A program made the position numbers and the translations under genes. Positions 9,964 to 22,342 of a DNA stretch of 64,000 nt are shown one piece after another. The DNA comes from an uncultured Pelagibacteraceae bacterium (GTDB lineage: Bacteria > Pseudomonadota > Alphaproteobacteria > Pelagibacterales > Pelagibacteraceae). Under the pieces are notes generated by a model. That model was not told the origin of the DNA and did no database searches. It saw nothing but the letters and a program-made list of their open reading frames with translations. Numbering within the stretch: position 1 is the first letter of the stretch; each line of letters begins with the position of its first letter. The DNA lies in assembly GCA_902560685.1 (NCBI GenBank), contig CACEMT010000004.1:1-64000 (forward strand), written 5' to 3'.

Positions 9964-11378
9964 TAAATAATAATTATATTCTGTATGATTTCAGTTAACC
10001 AGCTTGGATATATAAAATAAAAAAGAATAAATATTGTTGATATTAAAAGTGACATTTTAAGTCCGATATTATGATTGGTTTCGTATTTTTCTTTTTCAGA
10101 GTCAAAATAAATTATTTTAATTAATCTTAAATAATAATAAGCTGCAATTACAGTCGACAGCAATCCAACAATAGCCAAAAAGTACATTGATTCCTCTAGT
10201 ACCGCAGTAAATATGTAAAATTTTGCAAAAAATCCTGCTAAAGGGGGAATTCCTGCTAATGAAAATAAAACAATTAAAAAAGAGAAAGATAGTACTGGAT
10301 GATGTTTAGACAATCCCGATAAATCTTCAATATTTTCAAAATACTTATCATCTCTCCTAAGCATTAAAATACTTGCGAAAAATGCTAGATTCATAAATAG
10401 GTAGATAGTTATATAAGTAATTGAGCTTTGAATTCCTTGGTTAGTTCCAGTTGATAAACCAGCTAGAGCATAGCCCATATGTCCGATGGAGCTATAAGCT
10501 ATCAACCTTTTTAAATTTGACTGTCCGATTGCAGCAATTGATCCAAATAACATTGAGGCAATTGAAAGAAAAATAATTATCATTTGCCAATCGTTGATAA
10601 GATTGAAAAATGGAACATATAGAACTCTTATAAATATAGTCAATGCAGCTATTTTTGGTAGAATTGCAAAAAAAGCAGTAACTGAAGTTGGTGAACCTTG
10701 ATACACATCGGGAGCCCACATATGAAATGGAACAGCTGATATTTTGAACGCTAAACCAACAAGAATAAACACAATACCAAAAGTTAATCCGTAAGAACTT
10801 TCTGTCAGATTGTTAGCTATTATAAAAAAATTTGTTGATCCTGAAAATCCATATATTAACGAACATCCATAAAGTAAAAGTCCTGAAGATAGAGCACTTA
10901 GAACAAAATATTTTAAACCAGATTCTGAAGATAATAAATTATCTCTATTAAAAGAAGCTAGAACATATAGAGATAATGATTGTAACTCTAGCCCTATATA
11001 AAATAATATTAAATCATTTGAACTAACCATTACCATCATTCCTAAAATTGATGATAAAACCAAAATTGGATACTCAATTTTGTTGATGTCTATTATTTGA
11101 ACATACTTATTTGATAAAAATAAAACAAATACACCTGAGGAAATTAATAATATCTTAGTAAAAGAAGATAAATAATCAATTTTGTAGCTATTTTTAAATA
11201 ATTCTACGTTTTCATTTATTGGGAAATTAAAAATTAAAGCTAAACAAATTAGCAATGAAATAATACTTAAATTATAAATTAAAATTGAGCTATTCTTTTT
11301 AAATACACCAACAATTAATAATGTCATTATAGAGAGTGCAAGAAAAAGTTCTGAATATATAAAATTTAAATTTATCAT
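9963..11378 (-). CDS. nuoN: NADH-quinone oxidoreductase subunit N
   Basis: Antiporter-like membrane subunit of complex I, one of three proton-pumping modules. 471 aa and about 14 membrane segments. The core contains the segment YIGLELQSLSLYVLASF and the broken-helix lysine region HMWAPDVYQGSPTSVTAF. It is the last gene of the nuo operon, overlapping nuoM by 4 nt and birA by 1 nt. Confidence 0.96.
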   Translation of the reverse strand: MINLNFIYSELFLALSIMTLLIVGVFKKNSSILIYNLSIISLLICLALIFNFPINENVELFKNSYKIDYLSSFTKILLISSGVFVLFLSNKYVQIIDINKIEYPILVLSSILGMMVMVSSNDLILFYIGLELQSLSLYVLASFNRDNLLSSESGLKYFVLSALSSGLLLYGCSLIYGFSGSTNFFIIANNLTESSYGLTFGIVFILVGLAFKISAVPFHMWAPDVYQGSPTSVTAFFAILPKIAALTIFIRVLYVPFFNLINDWQMIIIFLSIASMLFGSIAAIGQSNLKRLIAYSSIGHMGYALAGLSTGTNQGIQSSITYITIYLFMNLAFFASILMLRRDDKYFENIEDLSGLSKHHPVLSFSFLIVLFSLAGIPPLAGFFAKFYIFTAVLEESMYFLAIVGLLSTVIAAYYYLRLIKIIYFDSEKEKYETNHNIGLKMSLLISTIFILFYFIYPSWLTEIIQNIIII

Positions 11379-12865
11379 TTATTTTCAATTAAATTAAGAT
11401 TTATATTATTATTGTACATTTCTATTAAATATTTTATAGAAACTTCAGTTGTATTAAGTATAGGTTCTGGATAAAAACCGAAAAAAATAATTGGAAAAGC
11501 TAGTGATGATAAAATAAACAATTCAGTTTTACTTAAATCCTTTAATTTATTTAATTTTTCATTAATGACTATTCCGAATATAATTCTTTTATATAGCCAA
11601 AGCATATAAGCAGCCGCTAAAATCACTCCTAAACTGGCAATTGTTGCTACTAAAAAACTTTTTTTGAAAGCACCCATTAAAATTAGAAATTCTCCAACAA
11701 ATCCACTTGTGCCCGGAAGTCCAACAGCTCCAAGTGTAAAAATCATAAAAATAATCGCATATTTAGGCATAATAGAAACTAATCCACCATAATTATTGAT
11801 TAACCTGGTGTGTATGCGTTCATAAAGTACGCCAACAGATAAGAAAAGTGCTGCTGAGACTAATCCATGGCTTATCATTTGATATATGCTTCCTTCTAAA
11901 CCTTGTTGAGTAATTGTAAAAATTCCAAGAGTTACAAATCCCATATGAGCTACCGATGAATACGCAATTAATTTCTTCATATCTTCCTGCATTAATGCCA
12001 CTAGCGAAGTATAAATTATCGCAACTAAACTTAAAAAATAAACTAATGGAACAAAATATTCTGATGCAATTGGAAATAAGCCAATTGAAAATCTTATAAA
12101 ACCATAGCCTGCCATCTTTAACAATATTGCCGCTAATAGAACTGATCCTGCTGTAGGAGCTTCAACGTGTGCGTCAGGTAACCATGTATGAACAGGCCAC
12201 ATAGGAGTTTTTACTGCAAAAGAGCTAAAAAAAGCTAACCATAATAAATTTTGATATTTAGCATCTATACCTATATTGTATAAATAAGTTACATCTGTAG
12301 TTCCAGTCATCCAATATATTGAAATGATCGCAACAAGCATCAATACTGAACCTAAAAGAGTATAAAGAAAAAATTTAAAGGCAGAATAAACTCTTTTTTC
12401 ACCTCCCCAAATTCCAATAATTAAAAACATTGGTATCAAGCCACCTTCAAAAAAAAGATAAAACACAACTAAATCTAAAGAACAAAATACACCAATCATT
12501 AAAGATTCCATTATTAGAATTGCAACAAGGAAATCTTTTAATCTATTTTTAATAGTATCGTTTACTGAAACTACACACAAAGGTGTAATAAATGTTGTTA
12601 AGATAATAAATAATATTGAAATACCATCAACACCAACTTTATAATTTATAAAACCTTTTATCCATGATCGTTCTTCTAAAAATTGAAATTCGGAAGTTGT
12701 AGTATCAAATAAGTACCAAAGATATAATGATAATATAAAATTAGCAAAAGAAACAAATAATGCTAAGTACTTAATTGTTAAATTATTATTAGATTTAGAA
12801 AAAAATATAAATATAGCACCTAATATTGGTAATAAAATTAGTGAGGATAAAATTGGAAAGTCCAT
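11375..12865 (-). CDS. nuoM: NADH-quinone oxidoreductase subunit M
   Basis: Antiporter-like complex I subunit (ND4 homologue), 496 aa with about 14 membrane helices. The family core is visible as PMWPVHTWLPDAHVEAPTAG followed by SVLLAAILLKMAGYG. The conserved glutamate segment is FFEGGLIPMF. The ATG shares one base with the nuoL stop and the gene overlaps nuoN by 4 nt. Confidence 0.97.
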   Translation of the reverse strand: MDFPILSSLILLPILGAIFIFFSKSNNNLTIKYLALFVSFANFILSLYLWYLFDTTTSEFQFLEERSWIKGFINYKVGVDGISILFIILTTFITPLCVVSVNDTIKNRLKDFLVAILIMESLMIGVFCSLDLVVFYLFFEGGLIPMFLIIGIWGGEKRVYSAFKFFLYTLLGSVLMLVAIISIYWMTGTTDVTYLYNIGIDAKYQNLLWLAFFSSFAVKTPMWPVHTWLPDAHVEAPTAGSVLLAAILLKMAGYGFIRFSIGLFPIASEYFVPLVYFLSLVAIIYTSLVALMQEDMKKLIAYSSVAHMGFVTLGIFTITQQGLEGSIYQMISHGLVSAALFLSVGVLYERIHTRLINNYGGLVSIMPKYAIIFMIFTLGAVGLPGTSGFVGEFLILMGAFKKSFLVATIASLGVILAAAYMLWLYKRIIFGIVINEKLNKLKDLSKTELFILSSLAFPIIFFGFYPEPILNTTEVSIKYLIEMYNNNINLNLIENK

Positions 12866-14784
12866 TATTTTAATATTAAAAAAGTTAATAATGCAGAAAA
12901 ACCTAGTAGCATTACAAAGGCATAATGATAAATAAAGCCATTTTGAAATTTAACTGCTATAGAAGAAATTATTTTTATTAAGCTAGAAATACCATCTGGT
13001 CCAAATCTATCTATAAATCTTAAATCAATTTTTTTCCAAAAATATAAGCCTATTTTTTTTGAAGGTTTAACAAACAAATATTCATAAATTTCATCAAAAT
13101 ACCATTTATTTTTTAAAAAATTATATAAAGGTAAATTTCCTTTAACAATTTCGTTAGTAAATTTTTTATTTATAATGAAAAAGTAATAAGCAGTTGGTAT
13201 AGATAAAATTACTAAAATTGGAGTAAAAACTATAAACCATAATGGTGGATGATCACTGCTTAAAGGTTCTAAAAAAAATATAGAATCTTTCCAAAAATTT
13301 TCTGATGACTCAACTCCAATAAACAAATCTTTAAACAAAAAACCTGAAAATATTGCTCCAATAGCTAAAATAATTAATGGAATTATCATGATAAGTGGAG
13401 ACTCATGCATGCTGCTGCTATCTATATTTTTGTTGTTATAATTGCCATGGAATGTTTTAAACATGAGTCTCCAAGAATAAATTGATGTAAGAAAGGCAGT
13501 AAAAATACCAATTCCAGCTGCAAAATAGCCAGTCGCACTGCCGCTTAAATATGCAAACTCAATAATTGCATCCTTTGAATAAAATCCTGAAAAAAATGGA
13601 AAACCAGTCAATGCAAGAGTTCCTATTACCATCAAGGCCCATGTGTAAGGAAGTTTTTTCCATACGCCACCCATTACATTAATATTTTGTTCATTTTTAA
13701 AAGAATGAATTACAGATCCTGAGCCTAAAAATAATAATGCTTTAAAAAATGCATGAGTAAACAAATGAAACATAGCAACATTATAAGCTCCTACACCTGC
13801 AGCAAAGAACATGTAACCTAATTGACTGCAAGTTGAATATGCAATAATTTTTTTTATATCGTCTTGAACTAAAGCAATTGTTGCAGCAAAAAAAGCTGTG
13901 GACATTCCTATTATCGTTACTAAGTTTAATGCTAAAGGAGAGTATTCAAAGATAGGCGAACATCTTACAACTAAAAAAACTCCTGCTGTAACCATTGTTG
14001 CAGCATGAATTAATGCTGATACAGGCGTTGGTCCTTCCATCGCGTCGGGTAACCAAGTATGTAAAAAAATTTGGGCCGACTTTCCCATAGCTCCTATAAA
14101 CAAAAGAACACAAATTAGATTAATAGCGTTTACGTTAATTCCTAGAAATGATAAATCATTATTTAGAATACTTGGCACCAACTCAAATACTTCGTCATAA
14201 TTAACTGTACCAAATAGATAAAATATTAAAAAAATACCAAGTGCAAAACCAAAATCACCCACTCTATTTACAACAAATGCTTTAATAGCTGCAGCATTTG
14301 CACTTTCTTTTCTAAACCAAAAACCTATTAAAAAATACGAGCATAATCCAACACCTTCCCAACCAAAAAATAATTGTAAAAAATTATCTGAGGTTACAAG
14401 CATCAACATAGAAAAAGTAAACAAAGATAAATAAGACATAAATCTTTGTTTATGAGGATCGTCTGACATATATCCTATTGAATAAATATGAACTAAAGAT
14501 GAAACTAAAGTTACTACAACAAGCATTACTGAAGAAAGAGCATCTATATCAATAGACCAACTAACATTTAAAGTCCCAGAATTTATCCAAGTAAAAATAT
14601 TTAAATTGTTTGTATAATCTTGGTTTAAAACTTTGTAGAAAATTATAAATGATAAAATTGCGGATATAGAAACAAATAAACTAGTTATTATTTCAGAATT
14701 CCTAGATCCTATATATTTGCCAAGTAATCCCGAAATAATTGATCCCAATAGTGGTAAAAAAATGATTAAATATTCAATATCCAT
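12865..14784 (-). CDS. nuoL: NADH-quinone oxidoreductase subunit L
   Basis: Distal antiporter-like subunit of complex I (ND5 homologue) that carries the long lateral helix. 639 aa. Characteristic stretches are FFGWEGVGLCSYFLIGFW and FLHTWLPDAMEGPTPVSALI. The C-terminal 100 residues form the lateral helix and a final membrane anchor. It begins 1 nt after the nuoK stop. Confidence 0.97.
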   Translation of the reverse strand: MDIEYLIIFLPLLGSIISGLLGKYIGSRNSEIITSLFVSISAILSFIIFYKVLNQDYTNNLNIFTWINSGTLNVSWSIDIDALSSVMLVVVTLVSSLVHIYSIGYMSDDPHKQRFMSYLSLFTFSMLMLVTSDNFLQLFFGWEGVGLCSYFLIGFWFRKESANAAAIKAFVVNRVGDFGFALGIFLIFYLFGTVNYDEVFELVPSILNNDLSFLGINVNAINLICVLLFIGAMGKSAQIFLHTWLPDAMEGPTPVSALIHAATMVTAGVFLVVRCSPIFEYSPLALNLVTIIGMSTAFFAATIALVQDDIKKIIAYSTCSQLGYMFFAAGVGAYNVAMFHLFTHAFFKALLFLGSGSVIHSFKNEQNINVMGGVWKKLPYTWALMVIGTLALTGFPFFSGFYSKDAIIEFAYLSGSATGYFAAGIGIFTAFLTSIYSWRLMFKTFHGNYNNKNIDSSSMHESPLIMIIPLIILAIGAIFSGFLFKDLFIGVESSENFWKDSIFFLEPLSSDHPPLWFIVFTPILVILSIPTAYYFFIINKKFTNEIVKGNLPLYNFLKNKWYFDEIYEYLFVKPSKKIGLYFWKKIDLRFIDRFGPDGISSLIKIISSIAVKFQNGFIYHYAFVMLLGFSALLTFLILK

Positions 14785-14785
14785 T

Positions 14786-15097
14786 TTAGCCTTTTAGCTT
14801 GTCAATTTCTTGAACTTTAATTGTTCCAGAATTTCTATAATAAATTACAATAATAGCTAAACCAATTGCAGCTTCGGCTGCTGCAACAGTTAAAATAAAT
14901 AATGTAAATATTTGCCCAGTTAAATCGTTAAGATAAATTGAAAAAGAAACCAAATTGATATTAACCGCAAGAAGAATAAGTTCAATACTCATTAAAATTA
15001 CAATAACGTTTTTTCTATTTAAAAAAATTCCAATAACGCCAATTGTAAAAATTATTGCTCCTAATATTAAGTAATGGCCTAAACCTATTTCAAACAT
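14786..15097 (-). CDS. nuoK: NADH-quinone oxidoreductase subunit K
   Basis: Small membrane subunit of complex I (ND4L homologue), 103 aa with three helices. Two conserved glutamates of the proton path are visible in [11 protein letters not shown] and [11 protein letters not shown]. The start overlaps the nuoJ stop by 8 nt. Confidence 0.96.
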   Translation of the reverse strand: MFEIGLGHYLILGAIIFTIGVIGIFLNRKNVIVILMSIELILLAVNINLVSFSIYLNDLTGQIFTLFILTVAAAEAAIGLAIIVIYYRNSGTIKVQEIDKLKG

Positions 15098-15725
15098 CTA
15101 TATTTACTCCTTTATTTTTTTCAACGTCTACCAACTCAACACCATCTTTACGTTCTCTAGATATTTGTTTAAAATAACTCTGCCTTCTAATTCCTTCTCT
15201 TTTTCTAAAAGTCAGAACAATAGCTCCAATCATGGCAACCAATAAGATCATTCCACTTAGTTGAAATAGATGAATGTAGTCTGTATACAAAACTTTGCCT
15301 ATTTCATGAGTATTTGTACTATCTATATCAACACCAATTGATGAAAATGATTTTAACAATTCTGGCTTGTATTTCCAACCACCAGCAACAATAATTAATT
15401 CAAAAAAGATAATGGTACTAATTAAAAGACCTATTGGAATATGATTTGAATTTTTTTCACCACTCAACCAAGTATTTTTTTGCTGTGAAACATTTAGCAT
15501 CATTACCACAAACAAAAAAAGAACAGCAACAGCACCAACATAAACGATTAACATTATCATTCCAATAAACTCAGCACCTATCATTATGAATAAGCATGAT
15601 ATGGTTATAAAATCCAATATTAAAAAAAAAACTGAGTGGACTGTATTTCTAGATACGGTAACCATAATTGCGGAAAAAACGGCAATTATAGAAAAAATAT
15701 AAAAAAATATTGAATGAATTATCAT
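15090..15725 (-). CDS. nuoJ: NADH-quinone oxidoreductase subunit J
   Basis: Membrane subunit of complex I (ND6 homologue), 211 aa with five helices. The family pattern [23 protein letters not shown] is split by the unwound helix typical of NuoJ. A charged cytoplasmic tail ends the protein. It overlaps nuoK and lies 2 nt after nuoI. Confidence 0.96.
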   Translation of the reverse strand: MIIHSIFFYIFSIIAVFSAIMVTVSRNTVHSVFFLILDFITISCLFIMIGAEFIGMIMLIVYVGAVAVLFLFVVMMLNVSQQKNTWLSGEKNSNHIPIGLLISTIIFFELIIVAGGWKYKPELLKSFSSIGVDIDSTNTHEIGKVLYTDYIHLFQLSGMILLVAMIGAIVLTFRKREGIRRQSYFKQISRERKDGVELVDVEKNKGVNIDV

Positions 15726-15727
15726 AA

Positions 15728-16213
15728 TTATCTGTAAGGGTTATCTGCTTTAATATTAGCTGCTAATACACTTTCCCATCGATCACCATTATCTAATAAT
15801 TTTTCTTTATTGTAATAAAGTTCTTCTCTAGTTTCTGTAGAAAATTCAAAATTTGGGCCTTGTACAATTGCATCTACAGGACAAGATTCTTCACATAACC
15901 CACAGTAAATGCATTTAAGCATATCTATGTCGTACCTTGTTGTTTTTCTACTACCATCTTCTCTTTCGGTAGACTCAATTGTTATAGCTTGAGCAGGACA
16001 AACAGCTTCACACAATTTACAAGCAATACATCTTTCTTCTCCGTTCGGGTATCTTCTTAAAGCATGTTCTCCACGAAATCTTGGACTTATCTTTCCTTTT
16101 TCAAAGGGATAGTTAAGTGTTTTCTTTGCTTTAAAAGATTCTTTTATTGCTAAAAATAAACCGGTAATAAAATCAACTAAAAAAATTGTTTTTAATATTC
16201 GTGAAAATTTCAT
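15728..16213 (-). CDS. nuoI: NADH-quinone oxidoreductase subunit I (two 4Fe-4S clusters)
   Basis: Carries clusters N6a and N6b that pass electrons towards N2. 161 aa. Eight cysteines form two ferredoxin motifs: C62, C65, C68, C72 and C101, C104, C107, C111. The N-terminal amphipathic region and the [18 protein letters not shown] segment match the alphaproteobacterial and mitochondrial form. Confidence 0.97.
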   Translation of the reverse strand: MKFSRILKTIFLVDFITGLFLAIKESFKAKKTLNYPFEKGKISPRFRGEHALRRYPNGEERCIACKLCEAVCPAQAITIESTEREDGSRKTTRYDIDMLKCIYCGLCEESCPVDAIVQGPNFEFSTETREELYYNKEKLLDNGDRWESVLAANIKADNPYR

Positions 16214-16215
16214 AA

Positions 16216-17217
16216 TTAGTTTACCGGTAATAGATTAAAATAATATAAATAACTTGCAGTAATAACTACCCAAAGTAATGATAAGGGTAGGAAAATTTTC
16301 CACCCTAATTTCATCAACTGATCATATCTGTATCTAGGAACTACAGCTTTAACTAGAGAAAAAAGAATAAATAATAATAATATTTTAAATATCAGCCATA
16401 ATGGAGGCGGTATAAGTGTAAATGGATAAATATCTATTGGTGGTAACCAACCTCCTAAAAAAAGAATTGACCCCATTGCACACATTAATAAAATATTTGC
16501 ATACTCACCTAACCAAAACATTGCATACATCATTCCTGAATATTCTGTTTGGTAACCTGCAACTAATTCTGCTTCGGCTTCAGGCAAATCGAATGGGGGT
16601 CTATTAGTTTCTGCAAGAGCAGAAATAAAAAAAATTACAAACATTGGTAGCAATGGAAGTATGAACCATAAATTTTCTTGGGCCATCACAATGTCAGTAA
16701 GATTTAATGATCCCACACATAACAATACATTGATTATGATTACTCCAATAGAAACTTCATAAGAAACCATTTGAGCTGCTGATCTAATCGCTCCCAAAAA
16801 AGGATATTTTGAATTTGAAGCCCATCCTCCCATAATAATTCCATAAACACCAAGAGATGAAACCGCAAAAAGATATAAAATTCCAACATTAATATTAGCT
16901 AAAACATATTCTTCACTGAATGGAATAACGGCCCAAGAAATCAATGCTAAAGTCATAGTAACTATAGGTGCCAAAATAAATATAATTTTATTAGCACTTG
17001 CGGGAATTATAATTTCTTTAAATATATATTTTAGTGCATCGGCTAATGATTGAAATAAACCAAAAGGCCCTACCACATTAGGTCCTCTTCTTTTTTGGAC
17101 AAATGCCCATACTCTACGATCAAGCCAAACGATCATTGCTACTGCGGTTAATAAAGGTATCAATAAAAATAGAACTTTATAAACTTCATTAAATAAAATA
17201 GTTAGATTTTCAAACAT
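16216..17217 (-). CDS. nuoH: NADH-quinone oxidoreductase subunit H
   Basis: Membrane subunit (ND1 homologue) forming the quinone chamber with NuoB and NuoD. 333 aa and about eight helices. Conserved segments are [19 protein letters not shown] and [20 protein letters not shown] followed by YQTEYSGM. It abuts nuoG (one shared base) and nuoI (2-nt gap). Confidence 0.97.
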   Translation of the reverse strand: MFENLTILFNEVYKVLFLLIPLLTAVAMIVWLDRRVWAFVQKRRGPNVVGPFGLFQSLADALKYIFKEIIIPASANKIIFILAPIVTMTLALISWAVIPFSEEYVLANINVGILYLFAVSSLGVYGIIMGGWASNSKYPFLGAIRSAAQMVSYEVSIGVIIINVLLCVGSLNLTDIVMAQENLWFILPLLPMFVIFFISALAETNRPPFDLPEAEAELVAGYQTEYSGMMYAMFWLGEYANILLMCAMGSILFLGGWLPPIDIYPFTLIPPPLWLIFKILLLFILFSLVKAVVPRYRYDQLMKLGWKIFLPLSLLWVVITASYLYYFNLLPVN

Positions 17218-19247
17218 TAACCCTCTGTTCCAGTGTTTTTGAGTTTAATTTTAGAAATATTACATTCAGCCATCGTTTTTGAAGCACGAGCAATAACATT
17301 TGAAAAATAATAATTAGAACTATCTACAAGAATTTCTTCATCAAAATAATTTAAATCTAATAGCTTTTCAGTATTTGTTTCTTTTTTAAGTTTAATATAA
17401 TTAAACATGCTATCAATTAATTCATTCTTATCTTTAAAGATTTTTTTTCTTTTTATTAACTCAGATAAATTATTTATTATTTCCCAATCTTCTTTTGCAT
17501 CACCTGGAGGATAAGAAGCTTTATAAGCTTTTTGAAGTTTTCCTTCTAAATTTGTGAAATAACCATCTTGTTCTGTGTAAGTAGCGCCAGGTAAAATAAT
17601 ATCAGCAAGCTCAGCACCCTTATCACCATGACTTCCAATATAAACTATAAATTCTTTTTGCTTTTTAAAGTCAATATTATCTTGTCCTATTAAAAATATA
17701 ATTTCAAATTCATTATTTAGAGTTTTTTTATACACAAGATTTTCATTTTCAGTTGAACTCAAAATATTTAAGTCATATGAACCTGCTGATGAAGCATTCT
17801 TTAATAGAATATTTAATGAATTCCATTCGTCATTAATCTTATTTAATGATGATAGATAATTTTTCATTCCTTCAAAAATATATTTACCTGAATTTAAATT
17901 TAATGCACTTTCGCCAATTATAATTAGTGGTTTTTGTGAATTTTGAATTTTATTAGATAGTTCATGTTTTCCTTCAATTATTTGTTTAACTATATCAGTT
18001 TTGTTAGATAACACTTTATATGGATATGTTAGGTCTCCAACATCTCCTAGAGAATAAATTTCAAGATTATTTTTTAGAAAACTTTTTCTTATTCTTGCAT
18101 TTAATATAGTTGCTTCATATCTTGGATTGGAGCCAATTAATAAAATTAAATCACTTTGTTCTATTCCATTTATAGAAGAATTAAATAAATAATTTTCTCT
18201 ACTTTCGTTATTTATATACATATTATTATTTCTAGATTCTAAAAATTTAGATTTAATTGTTTTATTAAAAAATTCTTTCGTTACATATAGTGTTTCCATA
18301 TTGGTAAGATCGCCAGTGAATCCAGCTATTTTTTCTTGCGACGTTTCACTTATTTTTTTTACAATTATCCTATTTGCCTCATCCCATGATATCTTTCGGA
18401 AATCTTTTTTATCCTTTAAATAAGGTGTATCTAATCTTTGGTTTTTAATACCATCACATGCATATCTGGTTTTATCTGATATCCATTCTTCATTAATATC
18501 TTCATTAATTATTGGTAAAACTCTTTTTACTTCCCAACCATATGTATCAACTCTTATATTAGAACCGATAGAATCCATTACATCAATAGTTTCGGTTTTT
18601 TTTAACTCCCAAGGTCTAGCTTCAAATACATATGGTTTTGAAGTTAATGCACCTACTGGACATAAATCTATTACATTTGCTGATAGTTCAGATTCCATAG
18701 ATTTTTCTAAATATGTGGTAATTTGCATATCTTCACCTCTACCAACTGCTCCTAGTTCTGTTACACCAGCGACTTCTGTTGCAAATCTTATACATCTCGT
18801 GCAGTGTATACATCTTGTCATTTGAGTTTTGATCAATGGACCCATATATTTTTCAGGAACAAATCTTTTATTTTCTTTATATCTAGATTTATCAATTCCA
18901 TAAAACATGGATTGATCTTGCAAATCACATTCTCCACCTTGATCACAAACAGGACAGTCTAATGGGTGATTGGCTAACAAAAATTCCATTACACCTTTTC
19001 TTGCTTTTTCAACTTTTTCTGTGTTTGTTTTAATGTTCATTCCTTCTGAAACTGGCATCGCACATGATGCAACTGGCTTAGGAGATTTCTCGATTTCAAC
19101 TAAACACATTCTGCAATTGCCAGCTATGGAAAGTTTTTCATGGTAACAAAATCTTGGAATTTCAGCCCCTGCTTTTTCACAAGCTTGAAGTACTGTAAAT
19201 CCTTCTTCGACTTCTAAATCTTGTTCATTTACTTTAACTTTTATCAT
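17217..19247 (-). CDS. nuoG: NADH-quinone oxidoreductase subunit G (Fe-S)
   Basis: Large peripheral arm subunit with several iron-sulfur clusters. The N-terminal 2Fe-2S ferredoxin part has cysteines in CYHEK, GNCRMC and SCAMPV. A His-plus-Cys cluster follows in [16 protein letters not shown], then a 4Fe-4S motif CIHCTRC. The C-terminal half is a molybdopterin-oxidoreductase-like domain without cofactor. About 676 aa, the short alphaproteobacterial size. ATG at 19247 is chosen; an in-frame GTG lies immediately before it at 19250 and cannot be excluded. Confidence 0.95.
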   Translation of the reverse strand: MIKVKVNEQDLEVEEGFTVLQACEKAGAEIPRFCYHEKLSIAGNCRMCLVEIEKSPKPVASCAMPVSEGMNIKTNTEKVEKARKGVMEFLLANHPLDCPVCDQGGECDLQDQSMFYGIDKSRYKENKRFVPEKYMGPLIKTQMTRCIHCTRCIRFATEVAGVTELGAVGRGEDMQITTYLEKSMESELSANVIDLCPVGALTSKPYVFEARPWELKKTETIDVMDSIGSNIRVDTYGWEVKRVLPIINEDINEEWISDKTRYACDGIKNQRLDTPYLKDKKDFRKISWDEANRIIVKKISETSQEKIAGFTGDLTNMETLYVTKEFFNKTIKSKFLESRNNNMYINNESRENYLFNSSINGIEQSDLILLIGSNPRYEATILNARIRKSFLKNNLEIYSLGDVGDLTYPYKVLSNKTDIVKQIIEGKHELSNKIQNSQKPLIIIGESALNLNSGKYIFEGMKNYLSSLNKINDEWNSLNILLKNASSAGSYDLNILSSTENENLVYKKTLNNEFEIIFLIGQDNIDFKKQKEFIVYIGSHGDKGAELADIILPGATYTEQDGYFTNLEGKLQKAYKASYPPGDAKEDWEIINNLSELIKRKKIFKDKNELIDSMFNYIKLKKETNTEKLLDLNYFDEEILVDSSNYYFSNVIARASKTMAECNISKIKLKNTGTEG

Positions 19248-20569
19248 CACTTATCCAACAAATGTTGATCCACTAGGTAAGGAATATTTCTATTTTTATC
19301 TACTAATGGATTAAAATTATTTCTTTTTGCTACTTCTTTTTTAAAATGTCTAAGCAAACCTTGTACTGGCCAAGCTGAACCTTCACCAAAAGCACAAATT
19401 GTATGACCCTCAATTTGTTTTGTAACATCCATAAGCATATCAACCTCGTCTCTTGAAGCTTCGCCTTTAGCCATTCTTTCTAGCATTCTCCACATCCATC
19501 CAGAACCTTCTCTGCAAGGAGTACATTGACCACAACTTTCATGCTTATAAAATCTTGCAATTCTAGCCATACATTTAATTATATCTTGGTCTTTATTTAT
19601 AACGACTATACCAGCAGTACCAAGTCCAGTTTTGTTTTCTACACATTCATCAAAATCCATTTTAATTGTTTCACAAATTTGTTTTGGTAGTAAAGGCATT
19701 GATGAACCACCAGGAATAACAGCTTTAAGATTATCCCATCCACCAATTACTCCCCCAGCATGTTTTTCAATTAAATCTTTTAATGGAATACCCATTTCTT
19801 CTTCAACATTACATGGATTATTGACATTTCCTGAAATACAATAAATTTTAGTACCAGTATTTTTAGATCTACCTAGTGAAGAAAACCATTTACCACCTCT
19901 TCTCAAAATAGTTGGAACAACTGCTATTGTTTCAACATTATTTACAATTGTTGGACATCCATATAAGCCAATCAAAGCAGGGAAAGGCGGTTTCAATCTT
20001 GGTTGCCCTTTTTTTCCTTCAATACTTTCTAATAAAGCAGTTTCTTCACCACAAATATAAGCTCCCGCTCCATAATGAATGTGAATATCTAAATCCCAAC
20101 CACTGCCACATGCATTTTTTCCTATTAGCTCTTTTTTATATGCTTCATCTATAGCTTCCTGAAGTTTTTTTCCTTCGTTGTAATATTCGCCTCTAATATA
20201 AATATAACATATGTGGGCGTTAACTGCATATGATGATATAAGACAACCCTCAATCAATTTTTGTGGTTCAAATCTAAGAATATCTCTATCTTTACAAGTG
20301 CCAGGTTCTGACTCATCAGCGTTTATTACAAGATAATGTTGTTTGGAACCAATCTCTTTGGGAGCAAAGGACCACTTGAGACCAGTTGGAAAACCAGCAC
20401 CACCTCTTCCTCTAAGTTCAGATAATTTAATTTCATTTATTATCCATTCTTTTCCTTTACTAATGATTTCCTTAGTATCTTTCCAATCACCTCTTTTTTG
20501 GGAAGAATCTACATCAGATCCAAAATCATTATATAAATTTGTAAATATTCTATCTTCGTCTCTAAGCAT
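19247..20569 (-). CDS. nuoF: NADH-quinone oxidoreductase subunit F (NADH, FMN)
   Basis: NADH-oxidising subunit of complex I, 440 aa. The glycine-rich NADH site [10 protein letters not shown] is at 54-63 and the FMN-site segment [10 protein letters not shown] at 83-92. Cluster N3 ligands are C346, C349, C352 (in [12 protein letters not shown]) and C392. It overlaps nuoE by 8 nt and nuoG by a base or so, as in a coupled operon. Confidence 0.97.
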   Translation of the reverse strand: MLRDEDRIFTNLYNDFGSDVDSSQKRGDWKDTKEIISKGKEWIINEIKLSELRGRGGAGFPTGLKWSFAPKEIGSKQHYLVINADESEPGTCKDRDILRFEPQKLIEGCLISSYAVNAHICYIYIRGEYYNEGKKLQEAIDEAYKKELIGKNACGSGWDLDIHIHYGAGAYICGEETALLESIEGKKGQPRLKPPFPALIGLYGCPTIVNNVETIAVVPTILRRGGKWFSSLGRSKNTGTKIYCISGNVNNPCNVEEEMGIPLKDLIEKHAGGVIGGWDNLKAVIPGGSSMPLLPKQICETIKMDFDECVENKTGLGTAGIVVINKDQDIIKCMARIARFYKHESCGQCTPCREGSGWMWRMLERMAKGEASRDEVDMLMDVTKQIEGHTICAFGEGSAWPVQGLLRHFKKEVAKRNNFNPLVDKNRNIPYLVDQHLLDK

Positions 20570-21170
20570 TTTTAATATTTAATAGCGTTTTTCTATTATT
20601 TTCTGGTTCAGAGTTTTTTCTACCTCTATATGAACCGGGTTTGGGTTTTTCATTATTTTTAATTTGTTCTATTATTTTTTCTGTTTTTTCAACATCTAGA
20701 TCCTCATAGTAATCTTCATTAATTTGAATCATGGGTGCGTTTATACATGCTCCGAGGCACTCTACTTCAACCCATGAACAAGATTTGTCTTTTGAAAGTT
20801 CATTTTGATTCTCAGATATATTTTTTTTACATACATTAACAAGATCATAAGCTCCTCTTATCATGCAAGGTGTTGTAGTACAGACTTGCAAAAAATATTT
20901 GCCAACAGGTGATAAGTTATACATTGAATAAAATGTAGCTACTTCATAAACCTTAATGTATGGAATTGATAAGAATTTTCCTATATATTTCATTGCAGCA
21001 AGTGGTATCCAATTATCATTTTGTTTCTGGGCTAAATATAGAAATGCCATCACTGCACTTTGTTGTTTTCCGTCAGGATAATTTTTTATAATATTATTAG
21101 CTTCCTCTAGATTTTTTTTATTAAATTCAAAATTATCAGGTTGATCTTTAGAAATTTTTTTAATACTCAT
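20562..21170 (-). CDS. nuoE: NADH-quinone oxidoreductase subunit E (2Fe-2S)
   Basis: Holds cluster N1a next to NuoF. 202 aa, with ligand cysteines C97, C102, C138 and C142 in the thioredoxin-like domain. The C-terminal 30 residues (about [15 protein letters not shown] onward) form a basic tail, as often seen in alphaproteobacterial NuoE. It overlaps nuoD by 4 nt. Confidence 0.96.
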   Translation of the reverse strand: MSIKKISKDQPDNFEFNKKNLEEANNIIKNYPDGKQQSAVMAFLYLAQKQNDNWIPLAAMKYIGKFLSIPYIKVYEVATFYSMYNLSPVGKYFLQVCTTTPCMIRGAYDLVNVCKKNISENQNELSKDKSCSWVEVECLGACINAPMIQINEDYYEDLDVEKTEKIIEQIKNNEKPKPGSYRGRKNSEPENNRKTLLNIKNA

Positions 21171-22342
21171 CTGTCAATTTCTCCAAAAACAACATCCATT
21201 GATCCTAAAACTGCTGGTACGTCAGCTAGCATATGACCTTTTATTAAATAATCCATTGCTTGAAGATGCGAAAATCCAGGGGCCCTAATTTTACATTTGT
21301 ATGGTTTACTTGAGCCATCTGATATTAAATAAACTCCAAATTCACCCTTTGGAGCTTCAACAGCAACATAAATTTCATCCTTTTTTACCCTGTATCCTTC
21401 GGTAAATAATTTAAAGTGGTGAATTAAAGCTTCCATAGATTCTTTTATTTCTTTTTTTGGAGGAGGGCTAATTTTTCCATCCAAAGTTTTTACTGGACCA
21501 CTTGGCATTTGTGCTAAACATTGATTTATAATTTTTACGCTCTCTCTCATTTCTTCAATTCTGCATAAGTATCTATCATAGCAATCTCCATTTTTACCTA
21601 CTGGTATTTTAAAATCCATTTGATCATAACATTCATATGGTTGAGATTTTCTTAAATCCCATGGTATACCTGAACCTCTCAGCATCACTCCAGAAAATGA
21701 ATAATCAAGTGCATCTTGTTTAGAAACAACGCCTATATCAACGTTTCTCTGTTTAAAGATTCTATTGTCAGTTAATAAGGTTTCTAGGTCATCAATTACT
21801 TTTGGAAATTTTATACAAAATTTTGCAATATCTTCATTAAGTCCTCTTGGTAAATCTTGATGGACACCACCAGCTCTAAAATAATTTGCATGAAGTCTAG
21901 ATCCTGAAACTCTCTCATAGAAAGTCATTAAAGTTTCTCTTTCTTCGAAACCCCAAAGTGATGGTGTAAGCGCTCCTACATCTAAAGCTTGTGTAGTTAT
22001 ATTTAAAATGTGACTTAATATTCTACCAATTTCACAAAACATTACTCTTATAAATTTTGCCCTGATTGGAACTTCAATATTTAAAATTTTTTCTATTGCA
22101 AGTGCAAATGCGTGCTCTTGGTTCATTGGAGCTACATAATCAAGTCGATCAAAGTAAGGTAATGCCTGAATATAGGTTTTATTTTCTATTAATTTTTCTG
22201 TTCCTCTGTGTAACAATCCAATGTGAGGATCGGCGTGTTCAACTACTTCACCATCTAATTCTAAAATTAATCTTAATACACCATGTGCAGCCGGGTGCTG
22301 GGGACCAAAATTTAGATTTAATGTTTTTTTTTCTTTTGACAT
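21167..22342 (-). CDS. nuoD: NADH-quinone oxidoreductase subunit D
   Basis: 49-kDa-type subunit that forms the quinone-binding site with NuoB. 391 aa, separate from nuoC rather than fused as in E. coli. Begins with [15 protein letters not shown], the quinone-site His region, and contains [14 protein letters not shown] and an [10 protein letters not shown]-terminal motif. The start ATG shares a base with the nuoC stop. Confidence 0.97.
   Translation of the reverse strand: MSKEKKTLNLNFGPQHPAAHGVLRLILELDGEVVEHADPHIGLLHRGTEKLIENKTYIQALPYFDRLDYVAPMNQEHAFALAIEKILNIEVPIRAKFIRVMFCEIGRILSHILNITTQALDVGALTPSLWGFEERETLMTFYERVSGSRLHANYFRAGGVHQDLPRGLNEDIAKFCIKFPKVIDDLETLLTDNRIFKQRNVDIGVVSKQDALDYSFSGVMLRGSGIPWDLRKSQPYECYDQMDFKIPVGKNGDCYDRYLCRIEEMRESVKIINQCLAQMPSGPVKTLDGKISPPPKKEIKESMEALIHHFKLFTEGYRVKKDEIYVAVEAPKGEFGVYLISDGSSKPYKCKIRAPGFSHLQAMDYLIKGHMLADVPAVLGSMDVVFGEIDR

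Noticed and set aside
10492-10719. Minus-strand 75-aa frame inside nuoN in another frame
   Set aside because: It is a shifted reading of conserved nuoN helices with cysteine/serine-rich low-complexity sequence; no evidence for expression.
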